Shown here: in pieces, positions 49,860 through 61,450 of the stretch
How the letters are laid out: each line of letters starts with the position of its first letter
How positions within the stretch are numbered: the stretch's first letter is position 1
Source of the DNA: Anarhynchus alexandrinus
Taxonomy: Eukaryota; Chordata; Aves; Charadriiformes; Charadriidae
Reading direction: 5' to 3'
Assembly: GCA_008711295.1 (NCBI GenBank)
Contig: VUYV01000520.1
Location: 184,943 to 248,942 of the forward strand
DNA: 64,000 bases
Translations under genes and position numbers: made by a program
Notes under the pieces: generated by a model
Seen by the model: the letters and a program-made list of their open reading frames with translations, nothing else
Told to the model about the DNA's origin: nothing
Database searches by the model: none

Positions 49860-50250
49860 GATTTGAAAAAAAAAAGGTGCGAAAAGCTCACACAAGGGAT
49901 GAAATAAGACTGCTGAGCCAAGCCGAATATTCTAGAGGCTTTAAAAAACATATATCATAAACAGAGAGATGAGTCAAGGAACCAGCAGAGCTTCTAAAAT
50001 GGGGTGGGGCACCCAGATTGGTGAGAGACGAAGGGGATACTGCTAATATTAATTATTTGCCGCAGGGCTCACAAAAGCAGTTCAGTAGCTGAGAACAGAA
50101 ACAGAAATTCATTTCCCAGAGGAGGAAGAAAGAAGTAGTGAGTGATCTCAGGGTCACTCCAGGACAGGTGATAATGAAATTAAAGTTAATGAAGATTAGG
50201 AAGACACCAGGCCCAGATGAGCCTCCATCCCAAGATTATGAAGATGATGC
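49860..50250 (+). mobile_element. Ancient CR1/L3-like LINE remnant (linker to RT start)
   Basis: The + strand reads VRKAHTRDEIRLLSQAEYS then FKKHIS, parallel to [18 protein letters not shown] then FYRYLS of the young CR1. It continues RLVRDEGDTAN (parallel to [13 protein letters not shown]) and finally LKLMKIRKTPGPDEPP (parallel to [17 protein letters not shown]). Order and spacing are conserved across three frame breaks. It is a different piece from the one at 46850-47240, because the domain order would otherwise be reversed. Confidence 0.72.
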
Positions 50251-51359
50251 CGGTAATAAATGCTCCCTGCACATGAAGAGGGACCTTAAATATAGAGGGA
50301 AGCCATGGCTGTGTCTGATTTAACAGTAACTCTGGGATAATAACAGACCTTAACCTTTTTCTTCTAAAGACTGATGTTTTAATAGCTGCTGAGTACCTAG
50401 AAAATGCTGGTAATGCAACTTCTGCATCTCTGGAATAGTCTCCACATTAAAGGGAACAGGTAATACAGGATGGATTAGATATCATTTCCTTGTTATTTGG
50501 CCTTGTATGGCACTGGGACAACTTTCTGGTGAAACCAAACCCTTGATCCCTAATAGAAACCAAACTGTATATACGTATGTATATGTCTTTATATCCTTCA
50601 CTGCAGAAGCTGTACATGCTTGTGAATATAGGACACAGGAAAGAAGGTGAAAGCAAGCGAAACTGGAAACGTAGCCCCCCTAGCAGAGACAATAAGGTGA
50701 CGAGGTGACAGCTCTGACCCACTGCTGGCTCATGCCAGGGTGATTTAGGAGGACACTGCCTCCAGCTGTAGCCTAGCCAGTGGGTAGGGACCCAGTGACT
50801 GGGTCTCCACTGTAGTGGCACTGATTTTGGTAGCCTGATATAATTTTATATTAAAGAAGGGTGCCGCCTGGGGCAGCTTTGGGGACATGCTGTCTGTTCT
50901 GCTGCCTGTCTACTCTCCTGGGGATGTGTGTGGTTACTTAACATCCATGAAAAGAAGACTCTGGCTCTGTGGTCCTTGCTGAGCAAAACTGCTGGTGCAC
51001 ACCCTGTGTCTAGCAGACTACACAGTTTTGTATTGTTTTTAAGTGCCGTGTCCTGCCCACCTCACCTGCATTTCCCAGCGTGATGCTGTTACGGGTCTGT
51101 TCTGGACTTGCAGTTTTGTTCTCAGGATCAGAGTCATCCACTGCTCCTCTCTATTAATGCCTATATATCCATTATTTGACCTGGCTTCCCATATGAACTG
51201 TTTCTTAAATTTTGGTTCTTAACACCCCTTGCATGTGCTGCTGATCCGATCAGCTTCCTCCCCATTTCTGTTGTCACAGGTGCCTTCACCTGAGCTACAA
51301 TAAGCTGGTCCTCAAGGCAAAACCTTGAAATGCCTTTCTACTGTGAAAGTTTTGCAGGA
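50251..51359. other. Intergenic DNA, no gene recognised
   Basis: Possible continuation of the decayed LINE just before it, but no RT motif can be read. No gene or simple repeat of note. Confidence 0.45.
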
Positions 51360-51740
51360 GAGGGCCTTGATTTATTATTTTTTTTTTTTGTAATCAAGTA
51401 AATTACTTCCCAGTTGAGAATGAAAACATTATGCTTTTGAGTAAACTGTAGTAATCCTCTCATATAAATCAGCTTTTTGTATGATGCTGCCTCAAAAGCT
51501 TTCTTGTTGTCTAGGTAAATAATGCGCAGTTTCCTCCCCTTGATTCTGGGTGTTACTTCTGTGATGATTTCTCTCAGCTTTCTTGGCCATAATGTTTCTT
51601 AATAAAGATATGCCTATACTTTTGGTTGCGCTAAGCCACACTGAATATTGCATTACTCCAGCTCTGTGTGGCTGGTATCTTCCCTGTTATGGAAATCAAA
51701 TTTACAGCTGTGAAGGGTTTTTTTAATCATTAGTTCCGCA
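51360..51740 (-). mobile_element. Ancient CR1/L3-like LINE remnant (RT palm)
   Basis: On the minus strand, TAVNLISITGKI (about 51700-51665) parallels [13 protein letters not shown] of the young CR1. QYSVWLSATKSIGISLLRN parallels [17 protein letters not shown], and RIIYLDNKKAFEAAS (about 51525-51485) parallels [15 protein letters not shown], the RT motif A. A less certain tail follows towards 51360. The opposite orientation to the fragment at 49860-50250 makes it a separate insertion or an inversion. Confidence 0.7.
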
Positions 51741-54700
51741 CCCGAGTTTAGCAGTTTCTGATGTTCACCTCGCTTTCCTTTGTTATCTCTCTAACCAAAA
51801 TGACAGTGTCAGGGAAACATAGTTGTGAGGATGCCATTCCCGGCTCGGTTGTCTTTGTCATAGGTTAAGCCCTTCTGTGTTATGTACGCAAAGTTCAGGG
51901 TGAGTAGCACTGGCCTCAGCAAATGTAAAGAACTTTTTAGGCAAGCAATGCAAGTTCAGGGTGACCAGACAGTCTGTGTGATAGCATCATCATTTTGGTT
52001 TGGCTCATTATTAACGGATGAAGTTCTAGATATAAGGGAAAGAAGCAGTTAATAGATTTTAAAAGTTAGGTTTATTTGAAGGCTCCTAGTTTCTGTTTGT
52101 CGGCGGTCTGAATAATTGGCAGCAGTGGTTTATTTCCAGTTCTGGCTGGTTCTCAGATTTCTGTCTAAACTTGGTTAAATCTGAATCACAGGTTACTTCC
52201 GACCTTTCCACTCTATTATTTTCAATGACAAAGTGTAAAAAAAGTCATTTGGTCATTCAGAAGTTTTTAAGTTAAGTGAAATGGTTTGCAAGGCTTAATC
52301 AGAGTGTAAAACCCAGCCAGTTTTGATCATTATTGCAATATTATCTTGATACCTTCGTTCATGTTGATAAACACTTAGCCTTTGAGAAGTCCTGCTTATT
52401 TTCAGCAGCACTATGCCCAAGATAAAGCACAGTTAGTTTTGGAAAGAGAGAATTTAATAGTGTATGCTCTGACCTTCCTCTGGGAAATATTCTCTAGACC
52501 AACATATTTATGCCTGTGTATAATATGAAATACAGAATATACGTGCATACCCAAATGTATGTGTATGTGGGCTTAAAAAAAAAGCATATAAATCTATACA
52601 ATAGTTCTCCGGAAATCAGTGAGACTGTTCATGGATAAAGGCATTGCACAATGTGTGCAAAAGTAGCTAGTTTCAGAACTTTTAAATCCAGCTCTAGAAA
52701 TCAAATGAATGAATTAAAAATAGATGGGAAGAGGGCTACGAGGGCTTCTCGGGCTGTGAACTCTTCGGAGCCAGGGCCCCGCACCACTGTGTGTTTGTAC
52801 ACTGCCTTGCACAATAGGGTTTCATTTTTTTGGCTGACTCTTAGGCCCAGCGGTAGTGAAAATGATTAACAGTGACAACACATTTTAGTGAGACTCGTGG
52901 GGTCGGTCCTTCCCATGTGTGAACGTCTGGCCACACAGACCATCTCCTTCTTACCAGGAACTGCAAAACATCCTTGCGGCCAAGACAGTAATTGCTTACA
53001 GAGGAAATTAATGTTGGGAGAGTATTTAATGTATTTTAAGCTGCCTTTTAATGCTATTTAGCAGGTGGAAACAAGGAAGAGATTTAGCAGCATGTGAACA
53101 GCCTGTTCTCAGTGGACCACCAAAAGGCTGGAGCAGCTGAGTTGGGCTATCGGAGACACCTCCAGATGTTGCCCAACAGCATCCATTTGACCGATTATGT
53201 GGAGTAATAGTGGAGTCCAGATGTGATCGAGCTACATCTGAGTTCTCAGGGAAAGAAACACGCCTATACATGAAATAGATATTATACGGTTGCTTGCCAT
53301 AGTCCAGGAGTTTATTTTACATCCAGCGTTTAACCTCTTTTCCCCCCAAGGTACAAATGTCAATATTGGATTTTCTCTGGTTGAATGAATGTGTCACAGC
53401 GCAGATTAACCACTGGCAGTGATAAAGGACTTTCACTTGCCAAAACTAAATTTCTCACAAATGGATCAAAACAGTCTGAGGTACAGAAAAGAAGCAAGAC
53501 AGGAAATCTTGCCAAATTTAGTCATGATGGTTCATTAAACGGATCTTAAGACCTCGGCGTATGTACTTTATCTAGGAGCTCCTGCTTTCAGCTGGTGGGA
53601 AGTATAGGCTTGTGCGTGCCAGCGTGTCTGTGTGTGCAAGCGCACGTACGCCTAGGGACAGGGTGGCAGGGCAATAGCTAACGAGACAGACGAAGCTAAC
53701 ACTCATCACAGCGGAGTTCCTCAAAAACCCACTACTCTCATCGGCTATTCCCATTTTCACAGCGTAGGCTGAATTTCCCCTCTCACTCTTGGGGCAATGT
53801 TGCTGTTCCACCACTCGCTGTTGTGCTTCGTTAATCACAGAGCGGTGTGTGAGGCACGTGGGCTGCGGGAGGACCTGGTCCCCGTGAGCCGAGCTGTGTG
53901 GGACCTTTGCTGCCACAGAGCCCTGGGTGCCCCACCGCACTGGGTGCAGCTGGTCACACTCCTGGATGTCTGAGCACCTTAAAAAAACAATGCGTCTCCT
54001 TCCCCAACCCCATAAACCTGAAGAGCATCTATTATTCCTGCGAAAGGAATCTCTCCCTTTGTTTACATCGTAACACAGGTTGTTTAAGTTAGCTCAGCTC
54101 ACCTCGGATTTAGCTCTTGCTGGAAAACTGACCTGCCCTTGTTATTTATTATTCTTTCAATTTTTGTGCTCTCTGCAAAGCTCAACGGCAATAACTTTAT
54201 ATGTTCTTCTGGTTCACTGATTCTTTTCTTTTCCTTGGTATCATTTCAGAGGCCTTTATCAGTTTTCCACTTCTGTGATTTTTAAGTTTTACATGTTTAT
54301 TGCCTTGTTAATTATTATGAAAAGGGGAGGGGAGGAGAGAGAGGGAAGAAAAAGTAGGATACACACGCATCTGTTATTAATATATAATGGATACAGTAAT
54401 GTTGTCCCAATTGTTCACCACCAAATGTTAGCATTCACAACAGTGACTTGCAAGGCAATGTGTTATTGAAGTGTGGTGAGTGCAAGATTCAAAGCACAGA
54501 TCTGCTTTCTGTTTCCTTTGACTTTACATGACTCTGTTCGTTGGGAGATAATTGCAAACACAGGCATCTAATAGGCAATGGAAAAGGATATACCAAAGAG
54601 CCGTGGGTCTGATTTTTCTGGGCTGTCAGGGTACACATGTAAGGTCAGAAGGGGTGTTGCTGGATGTTAAAAAGCATCAAAAATTATTTAATATGTTTAA

Positions 54701-57179
54701 ATTAGCATTTTTATATACCTTGAACTGAAGAGCTTTTTAAGGGTTGGCTGAGCCTTTCTTGTCTTTGAAAAGTGGGGGACTTCCAGTAAAGCAGGGGAGG
54801 GTCAGTATTAAATGTGACTCCTCACTCAATCCAGGTAATTGAAATTACCTTTAGCTTGAAGAAGATTCTGGACCAATGACATCAGGGCTGTTACTGGCCT
54901 CAATACAGGGTGAAAAGAGTATTGATGAAAATTATATAATGAGTAATTTTTTAATTATTTTTATTTTTAATAAAACTTGTTACCTTTCAGTGGTGAGATT
55001 TCAAGTGTGAAGACTAAAAAAAAGTACCTGTACTGTCATGGTAGGCATCTATGAAGTGCCTGACTTGATGCTTGATGCATTTTGATCGGCACAGAGGACT
55101 GTCATGCTGCAGAGGCCCACGGCAGTCCAGCTGGATGGCTGGTAGAGCAGGAGATGTGGAAGTTGCACAAATTCTTGTTGCAACCAGAGCATGTCTTGGA
55201 TGAAACTGTCCTGTTTTAACTAAAAATCTAATCTAAAATCAGTATGGCACAAGTAAAATGGATTAAAATTTTCTACTTTAAATAACCGCAAAGCAACTGT
55301 ATTATTACTCTAAGTTAGGTAGTGGTTGGTATGAATTATTGGTATAAATAATAGATTGTATTATAGATAAAAATAGATTTTTATTACAGTAATAGTAACC
55401 AAAGACAGTCAAACAGCCTGACAGATCCAATAATTTCATGAGGAATAAGTATCTAGTTGATCCTAAAAGGACCTAATGAGGACATCCCTGCCACTGAAGG
55501 GACAGAAGGTAGTTAACAACGGCAGTCTCTGATCCTGGATCCATGGTCTGGATCTGGGTCAAAAGCTGCGAGTGGCCCTTCCTCCGGGTACTGAGGGGCA
55601 CAGGGGGAAATGCTGGAGCAACGCCCTTTCCATTTAGGTTGTTTTTTTTTCCTGTTGTGTTTACATATCGTGTTTCCAGCCTATGTCAGGCTGACAGCAA
55701 GCAGACAACTGTGGTACTAACAGACTGTTTGGGTAGTATCTGTTCCTCAGGAGCGGTGATTTACAAAGTTTTACCAAAGTCCTGAAAATAGCATAAGCAG
55801 GAAATACCACCCTGAAAGGTAGAAGCGGTGTATTTATTAGGGAATGCAAATGAAAATATAAATATAAAGGAGAGGGGGGGACGGCCAATAATTAGGAGCT
55901 GCTTCAGGAGAGAGGGTGGGTGAGGACAGGGCAGCCATCTCATGCAAAGCTAGAGGAAACTTAAAGGAAGGAACTCTGGCATACACCAAGAAGCCCGGGC
56001 CTGGAAGAGAAGCTAAGCTGACCACCTCCATTGGACATGTCCAGTCCGAATGGCTGGAGCATGCTGCAGGATGCAGCAGGTCCCAGGGCCCCACAGCTCA
56101 GGCAGGGACTTGAGCAAAGGGTGCTGTAGCCCCATGCAGACCTGTGCACCTGGTTTCCACCCCACAGGGGTGTGGGTGGTGTCGGGGAGAGGATCGATCT
56201 CGGGGGGGTCTTGGTCCACCATCAAATGAGATCCAGCTCTCTCTGATGCTGCTTAAATTAGCTGAAGTTTGATCTTGAGATGATATTATAACATTTTGTT
56301 CTTGTGTAGCTGCTTGCAGGTTTGCAATTGAATGTTTGACCCTGACTGAAAGGTGCATGAGGGAGCTTTTCTCCCTCCAGCCTTTATCCATCATGTTGTT
56401 TTGCAATAAACATGTCTGGAGTGGTATGTTGCTGAAAACTGAGGTATCCTTTTTGGGGGGAGGAATCAGTATAAAAGGCAGCTGTAGCGCCTGTTACCCA
56501 GCACAAGCTGTATGGGTCTTGAAAGCAGGGATGTGCTCTCTGCCAGCCTGCCCCACATGCCAAAGTAACACCAGGGAGCCGCTCGCTGCAGACGTGATGT
56601 AACACCACTTCAGCAACGCCTTGGTTTTAGGGTTTGATTATGACTTTGAGAATATCTTGGGCTTGTTGGCGCAGGCCGGGCCTACGGGAGCAGCGGGGAA
56701 GGTTTGGCTCTGGCAAGCAGTGGCTGCCGGCGAGGCAGGTGGGGTGGTCAGAAAGGAACAGGGCAACAAGTTCCAGTCTGGCCATGCGGTCAATGAGCCC
56801 ACACTCAGCGTGAGCAGGGGAAAGCTGTCACTGCTCCTGGCGGCACCGGCAGGTCCAGCCTGGGAGCACGTCTCTCTGCAGTACAAGTGCTGAGCACACC
56901 AGGCAGGTTTTCTTCGTGGGCAGCTCACCATGCTGCTGTAACAGCATGGCAATCGAGCAGCAGCTCGCCTGGCCACCTCTCCTTGCAGGGAGTGTTGAGG
57001 GCCTGCAGTTTTACTCAAAATGACCCCAAGCTGGGCAGTTCAGGTGTCCTTGATAATGTGCAGACAGCGTGCAGTTTAGGAGGTTGGTTACAACCTGGAT
57101 GTGGAGCCTTTCCCCTCTCATTTCCATAGGCCCACTACCTCTTGCAAGCTGTATCTGACCTATGCAGCTCCTTCATAAC
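51741..57179. other. Intergenic DNA, no gene recognised
   Basis: AT-rich to about 55500, GC-richer to 57130. A 13-mer (aagttcagggtga) recurs about 57 bp apart near 51893 and 51950. No coding family, RNA gene or repeat family could be supported. Confidence 0.5.
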
Positions 57180-57600
57180 ATAGAATCATAGAATGGTTTG
57201 GGTGGGAAGGGACCTTAAAGATCATCTAGTTCTAATCCCCTTTCCATGGGCAGGGACATCTCCCACTAGACCAGGTTGCTCAAAGTGTCGTCCAACCTGG
57301 CCTTGAACACCGCCAGGGGTGGGGCATCCACAACTTCTCTGGNGGGCAACCTGTGCCAGTGTCTCACCATCCTCACAGTAAAGAATTTCTTCCTAATATC
57401 TAATCTAAATCTACACTCTTTCAGTTTAATACTGCTACTCCTCATCCTATTGCTACACTCACTGATAAAGAGTCCCTCTCCATCTTTCCTGTAGGCCCCC
57501 CCTTAAGGACTGGAAGGCCACGAGAAGGTCTCCCTGGAGCCTTCTCTTCTCCAGGCTGAACAACCCCAGCTCTCTCAGCCTGTCCTCATAGGAGAAGTGC
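57180..57600 (-). mobile_element. CR1 LINE 3' end, 5'-truncated
   Basis: The + strand begins with the tandem terminal motif catagaatcatagaatgg, continues through the 3'UTR-proximal sequence and the complement of the ORF2 C-terminus, and breaks off at cctcataggagaagtgc. It aligns along its full length to 1270-1640 of the intronic CR1. An N at 57343 interrupts the otherwise normal ctctgggcaacctg motif. Confidence 0.93.
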
Positions 57601-57739
57601 GCATGAAGAGTTCAGTCCAGGTCCCACAAGCAAACAAGTCCCGAGTGCCATTCCTCCAAGGAGCTGCAGGAGTCTGGGTGCGCGGGGAGGTTTGCTGTGC
57701 CCGGTCTGCAAGGAGAGCCCTTCCCTCTCAGTGGCATCA

Positions 57740-58260
57740 GCTCTGCTTTTCCATCAGCACTCAACTCGCATGCAAAAACCTTATATTGATAACTTAAAAA
57801 GACAACATCAATGATTGGAGTCAGAGCAATAAAAGTGAAGTGCGTGGCTGCTGCCAGGCTTCTTTCTCGCTCCTTGGTGTTCTGGCTCCAGCATTCAAGC
57901 AATAGATTTAAATATAAAACAGATCATTAACGGCTGGCTCAACATCTGCTAATATTATTTTCCTTGCATTGTCTGTGCGTCTTTGTTTATCTCAGTGTGC
58001 TACTTTGTTTTTCCCCTTTTATAATAAGGATCATTCCTTTATTTTAAAGCGCCGCATCAATTTTCAATTGCTTGGGCTCTTGGAGCCTCCCACGCTTTGC
58101 CCACATGCTTGCACCGCACGAAGAGGTGGAGAAACAAAGCGAATGCGAAGCGTGGGATGATTGTTGCTTCAAAAAACAGTAATTAAGAATCTGTTAGAAA
58201 AATAACAACTGAGTTTAATAAGAGCTTAACTTAGCTGCGTGAGCTGGACAGAGAGAGACT
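57740..58260. promoter_or_regulatory. Candidate conserved non-coding block
   Basis: A repeat-free block with clustered motifs: atcaatgattgg (PBX/HOX-like TGATTG), acagatcattaacgg, aattttcaattgc (short inverted repeat), caaaaaacagtaattaag. It lies between two CR1 3' ends in opposite orientation. Enhancer status is inferred from composition only. Confidence 0.3.
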
Positions 58261-61106
58261 CCTGGGCTGTTTCACAGAAACCAAGCGGCTCGACTATTCA
58301 GGAGACTTGCAAGTGACATTGAAGTGCATTCATGAAACTCCAGTAAAAGGCATTGTTCTTGTTTCTGTTGGAGAGATGACTTGCCTTTTTCTTTTTTTTT
58401 TTTCCCCCCAAAGAAATTATAATAATCAGCATTGTAATGAAAATTCAAATGCAAAAAGTGAAAACTTTGGTATAAAATCTACCCTTATACTAAGATAGCT
58501 GGTTTATATCAACAAAATCCTGGGCAATTCTCAGTTAAGCCCCAAAGCCTGTTGTTATTATACATATCCCTCTACCTCCATATCATGGCGCAGATGATAC
58601 AATATGCAAAATCACCAGCTGTTCAGATATTCATAGAGTACTTAAGCTAAGTGAATTGAGGATAGAGTGTACTTTTTTACCTTGAAATTCATCTATATTT
58701 CTTTTGTCCCCACACTCCCAACTTCATACCTCTTAAAGTTCTTCACATTTATCCTGATGAAAAAGAACTAAAGAGAGAAATTAGATCTGTAAATACCTAC
58801 TGAACATAACTTTCTGTGAAGCAGATGGACTTATAATATGGTATCGTATGACTAGAGCTGTCTTCTGCTTAGGACTGCTCAAGAGGATCTCACTCCTTAC
58901 TTGCCAGAGACAAGTAAAGAGTGCCTTTCAAGTAGTCTTTCCTTTTCTCTTCTCACTAGCAGAAGCAAGAAGTCCCTTTCCTCTTCCTAGACCTTAAGAG
59001 GTCTTCCACGACCTTGAGAGGTCTTTCACCTCATGAGAGGGTTTCTAGTTGTCCAGAGGAGTCCTCATCCCTAAAAGAACAGGGAATTTCCACCACTTTT
59101 AAGACACATTTATTTCAGGAAATCCAGCTTCAGTATTTTATTGCTGGGAAGACCCATGGTTCCCTTCGTGCCCCTTGCCTGGACCCAGGGCAGGAGTCTT
59201 GCAGTGCTTCCCCCATCTCAGAGATAAATGCCAGAAGATGACTGTAAAGCATGGCCAAATTCCCTTGCTGTACCCTTCGTTTCTTCAAAGGTCTCCCTCT
59301 CCCTTGCCTGTTTTCATCTTCAGTGTTTACTGGGATTTTGCTGGGACTGGTAGCAATTACTGTACATCTGCCCTAGAAGAAGGCTCCCAGTGGTGTAAGA
59401 TAGACATGGACTGTTTAGTGTCACCCAGAGAGATCTGAACAATCCTTCTTTATGATAATGTGTTGCTAGTTGCCTTTGGTTTTAGGGGCTTTAAATTTGC
59501 AATATAGGTGAGAGGTGACAGTAGTATGTCAAGGGTGACTCTGTAAGTACAAAACGAAACTGCTCTTCCTCAACATAACTATTTCCTTTCTGCTGCCTCT
59601 GTCGTGCTGAGGTTTTACTTGGGAATGGCACATTTCCAAAAGGTTTGATCAATAAAATGTTGCTCCAAATTTTATGACAGCTGGCAGACAGTGTATGCCA
59701 GAGAGAGGTGCAAGTTATATTATCCAGTGTGGCAGGATGGTTGGGCTCCTCCATCCCCAGAGTGACAAAATTTGGAACTGTCTCTGGTGCTCGCCCACCC
59801 TTTGGCTTAAGGAGGTATTGCAAGACCCTCCTTGGTGGTAACTTAAATATTACTTCATTACAGTGAAATGTTAAGACAGATAGTAGTTGCAGTAGCTCAG
59901 TAATGATAACTCAGTAGTCTCAAAATTTCCTTTGGGTATCTCGCATGAAACGCTTTAAAAACTGAGGCACGTCATTCACAGTATGAAGCAATAATTTGAA
60001 ATACTGCAGATCCAGATGCTGACTTCCCACTGAATTCGTTGTAAATCACATGCATTTGTACTGTCTAAGTCTGGGCAAACAGCTCTCACCCGAGGAAACA
60101 AGTTATGCTCAAGTCTGCATAAACAAACCCACACACCAAGCTTATTTCACCAGGCAAAAGTCCACTCCTAAACTCAGGTGGGGAGACCACTCTGTTGTCT
60201 TCCCTACACGGAGACCAGAAAAAGCTATGTCTCATCACTGTGGAAAGCCAGGATGCCTTCAGCCGTCATCCATCTGACTGGCATTTCATGATCTGCATTC
60301 ACACCAAAAGTGTTTTTGGGTCAGGGTCATGGTTTTTCTGCAAGCTACTAGCATGCATTTGGACAACGCGTGGAAATGAAGGATAAGGTTCATCCCTCCA
60401 TGAAGGGAGCATTAGAGAAGGATCATCAAAGGTCAGGTGGATCTCAAGCTGTTGGAGCCCATTACCGATGTGAGCAGACGTCATGAAATACCATCAGAAG
60501 CTGAGGTTTCCCATCTGCTGCAAGGCTGGCAGTTGCTTCAACGTATGACAAAATCGAGGACATGACACCATTTTGCTTCTGTGCTTCTTCAGTGCTTCTC
60601 TCATGTTTTAAATAAACTTTTGACTTCTGTCCAAATTCAGTTAACTGGGGAAAAGGAAAACTTGAACTGCCTTACAGACACATGGAGATAGGTGATAAAT
60701 AAATGCAGTCTGCCTGATATTATATAGTAACTGAGCTTGTATAAATCATAACTTTTCAATGTTTTATTAAATGAATGAGATTGAGTTTTGGAAAACACTT
60801 TTTTTTTTTTAAAGAAGGCTAATTCTAATTTAGCTGTGGTGAAGATCAGATCATCCGCACCAAATTTGTTCTGGTTCATCATAGCCCAACTTCTCATGTG
60901 TCAGCTGTTTTATAATTTTTCAGCAACCAACCTGGAATACACCTGAACTTCAGAAAAAATAATCTGCTTCAAAAATATGTGAAAAGCTTCAGCATGCAAA
61001 TAATTGAGAGCTCCTGGACAAAGAGTTTCAAAGACGCTAATTCTTTCCACTGCTTTGAAATGAGGTTGTATTTCCCGGCCTGCTATGATCCATGCCATGC
61101 CCACCT
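58261..61106. other. Intergenic DNA, no gene recognised
   Basis: AT-rich unique-looking sequence. Small ORFs show no motif, splice or repeat support. Confidence 0.55.
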
Positions 61107-61450
61107 TATTGCGGCTTTTCAGTACTTAAAGGGGGCTTATAAAAAAGATGGGGACACACATTTTAGCAGGGCCTGTTGTGGGAGGATAAGGGGTAATGGT
61201 TTTAAACTAAAATAGGGTGGATTTAGACTAGATAGAAGGAAGAAATTTTTTACAATGAGAGTGGTGAAACCCTGGAACAGTTTGCCCAGAGAAGTGGTAG
61301 ATGTCTCATCCCTGGAAACGTTCAAGGTCAGGTTGGACAGGGCTCTGAGCAACCTGATCTAGTTGAAGATGTTCCTGCTCATTGCAGGGAGGTTGGACTA
61401 GATGACCTTTAAAGGTCCCTTCCAACCCAAACCGTTCTATGATTCTATGA
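61107..61450 (+). mobile_element. CR1 LINE 3' end, 5'-truncated
   Basis: It starts inside the ORF2 tail (AAFQYLKG in one frame), passes through the complement of the same region as the copy at 57180-57600, reads ccctggaacagtttgcccag and ggttggactagatgacct, and ends with the terminal motif ttctatgattctatga. It is in plus orientation, opposite to the other CR1s of the window. Confidence 0.93.

Noticed and set aside
51890..51985. Repeated aagttcagggtga 13-mer and a gggtgaccagacag string reminiscent of hAT-type termini
   Set aside because: No matching inverted terminus or 8-bp target duplication could be found.
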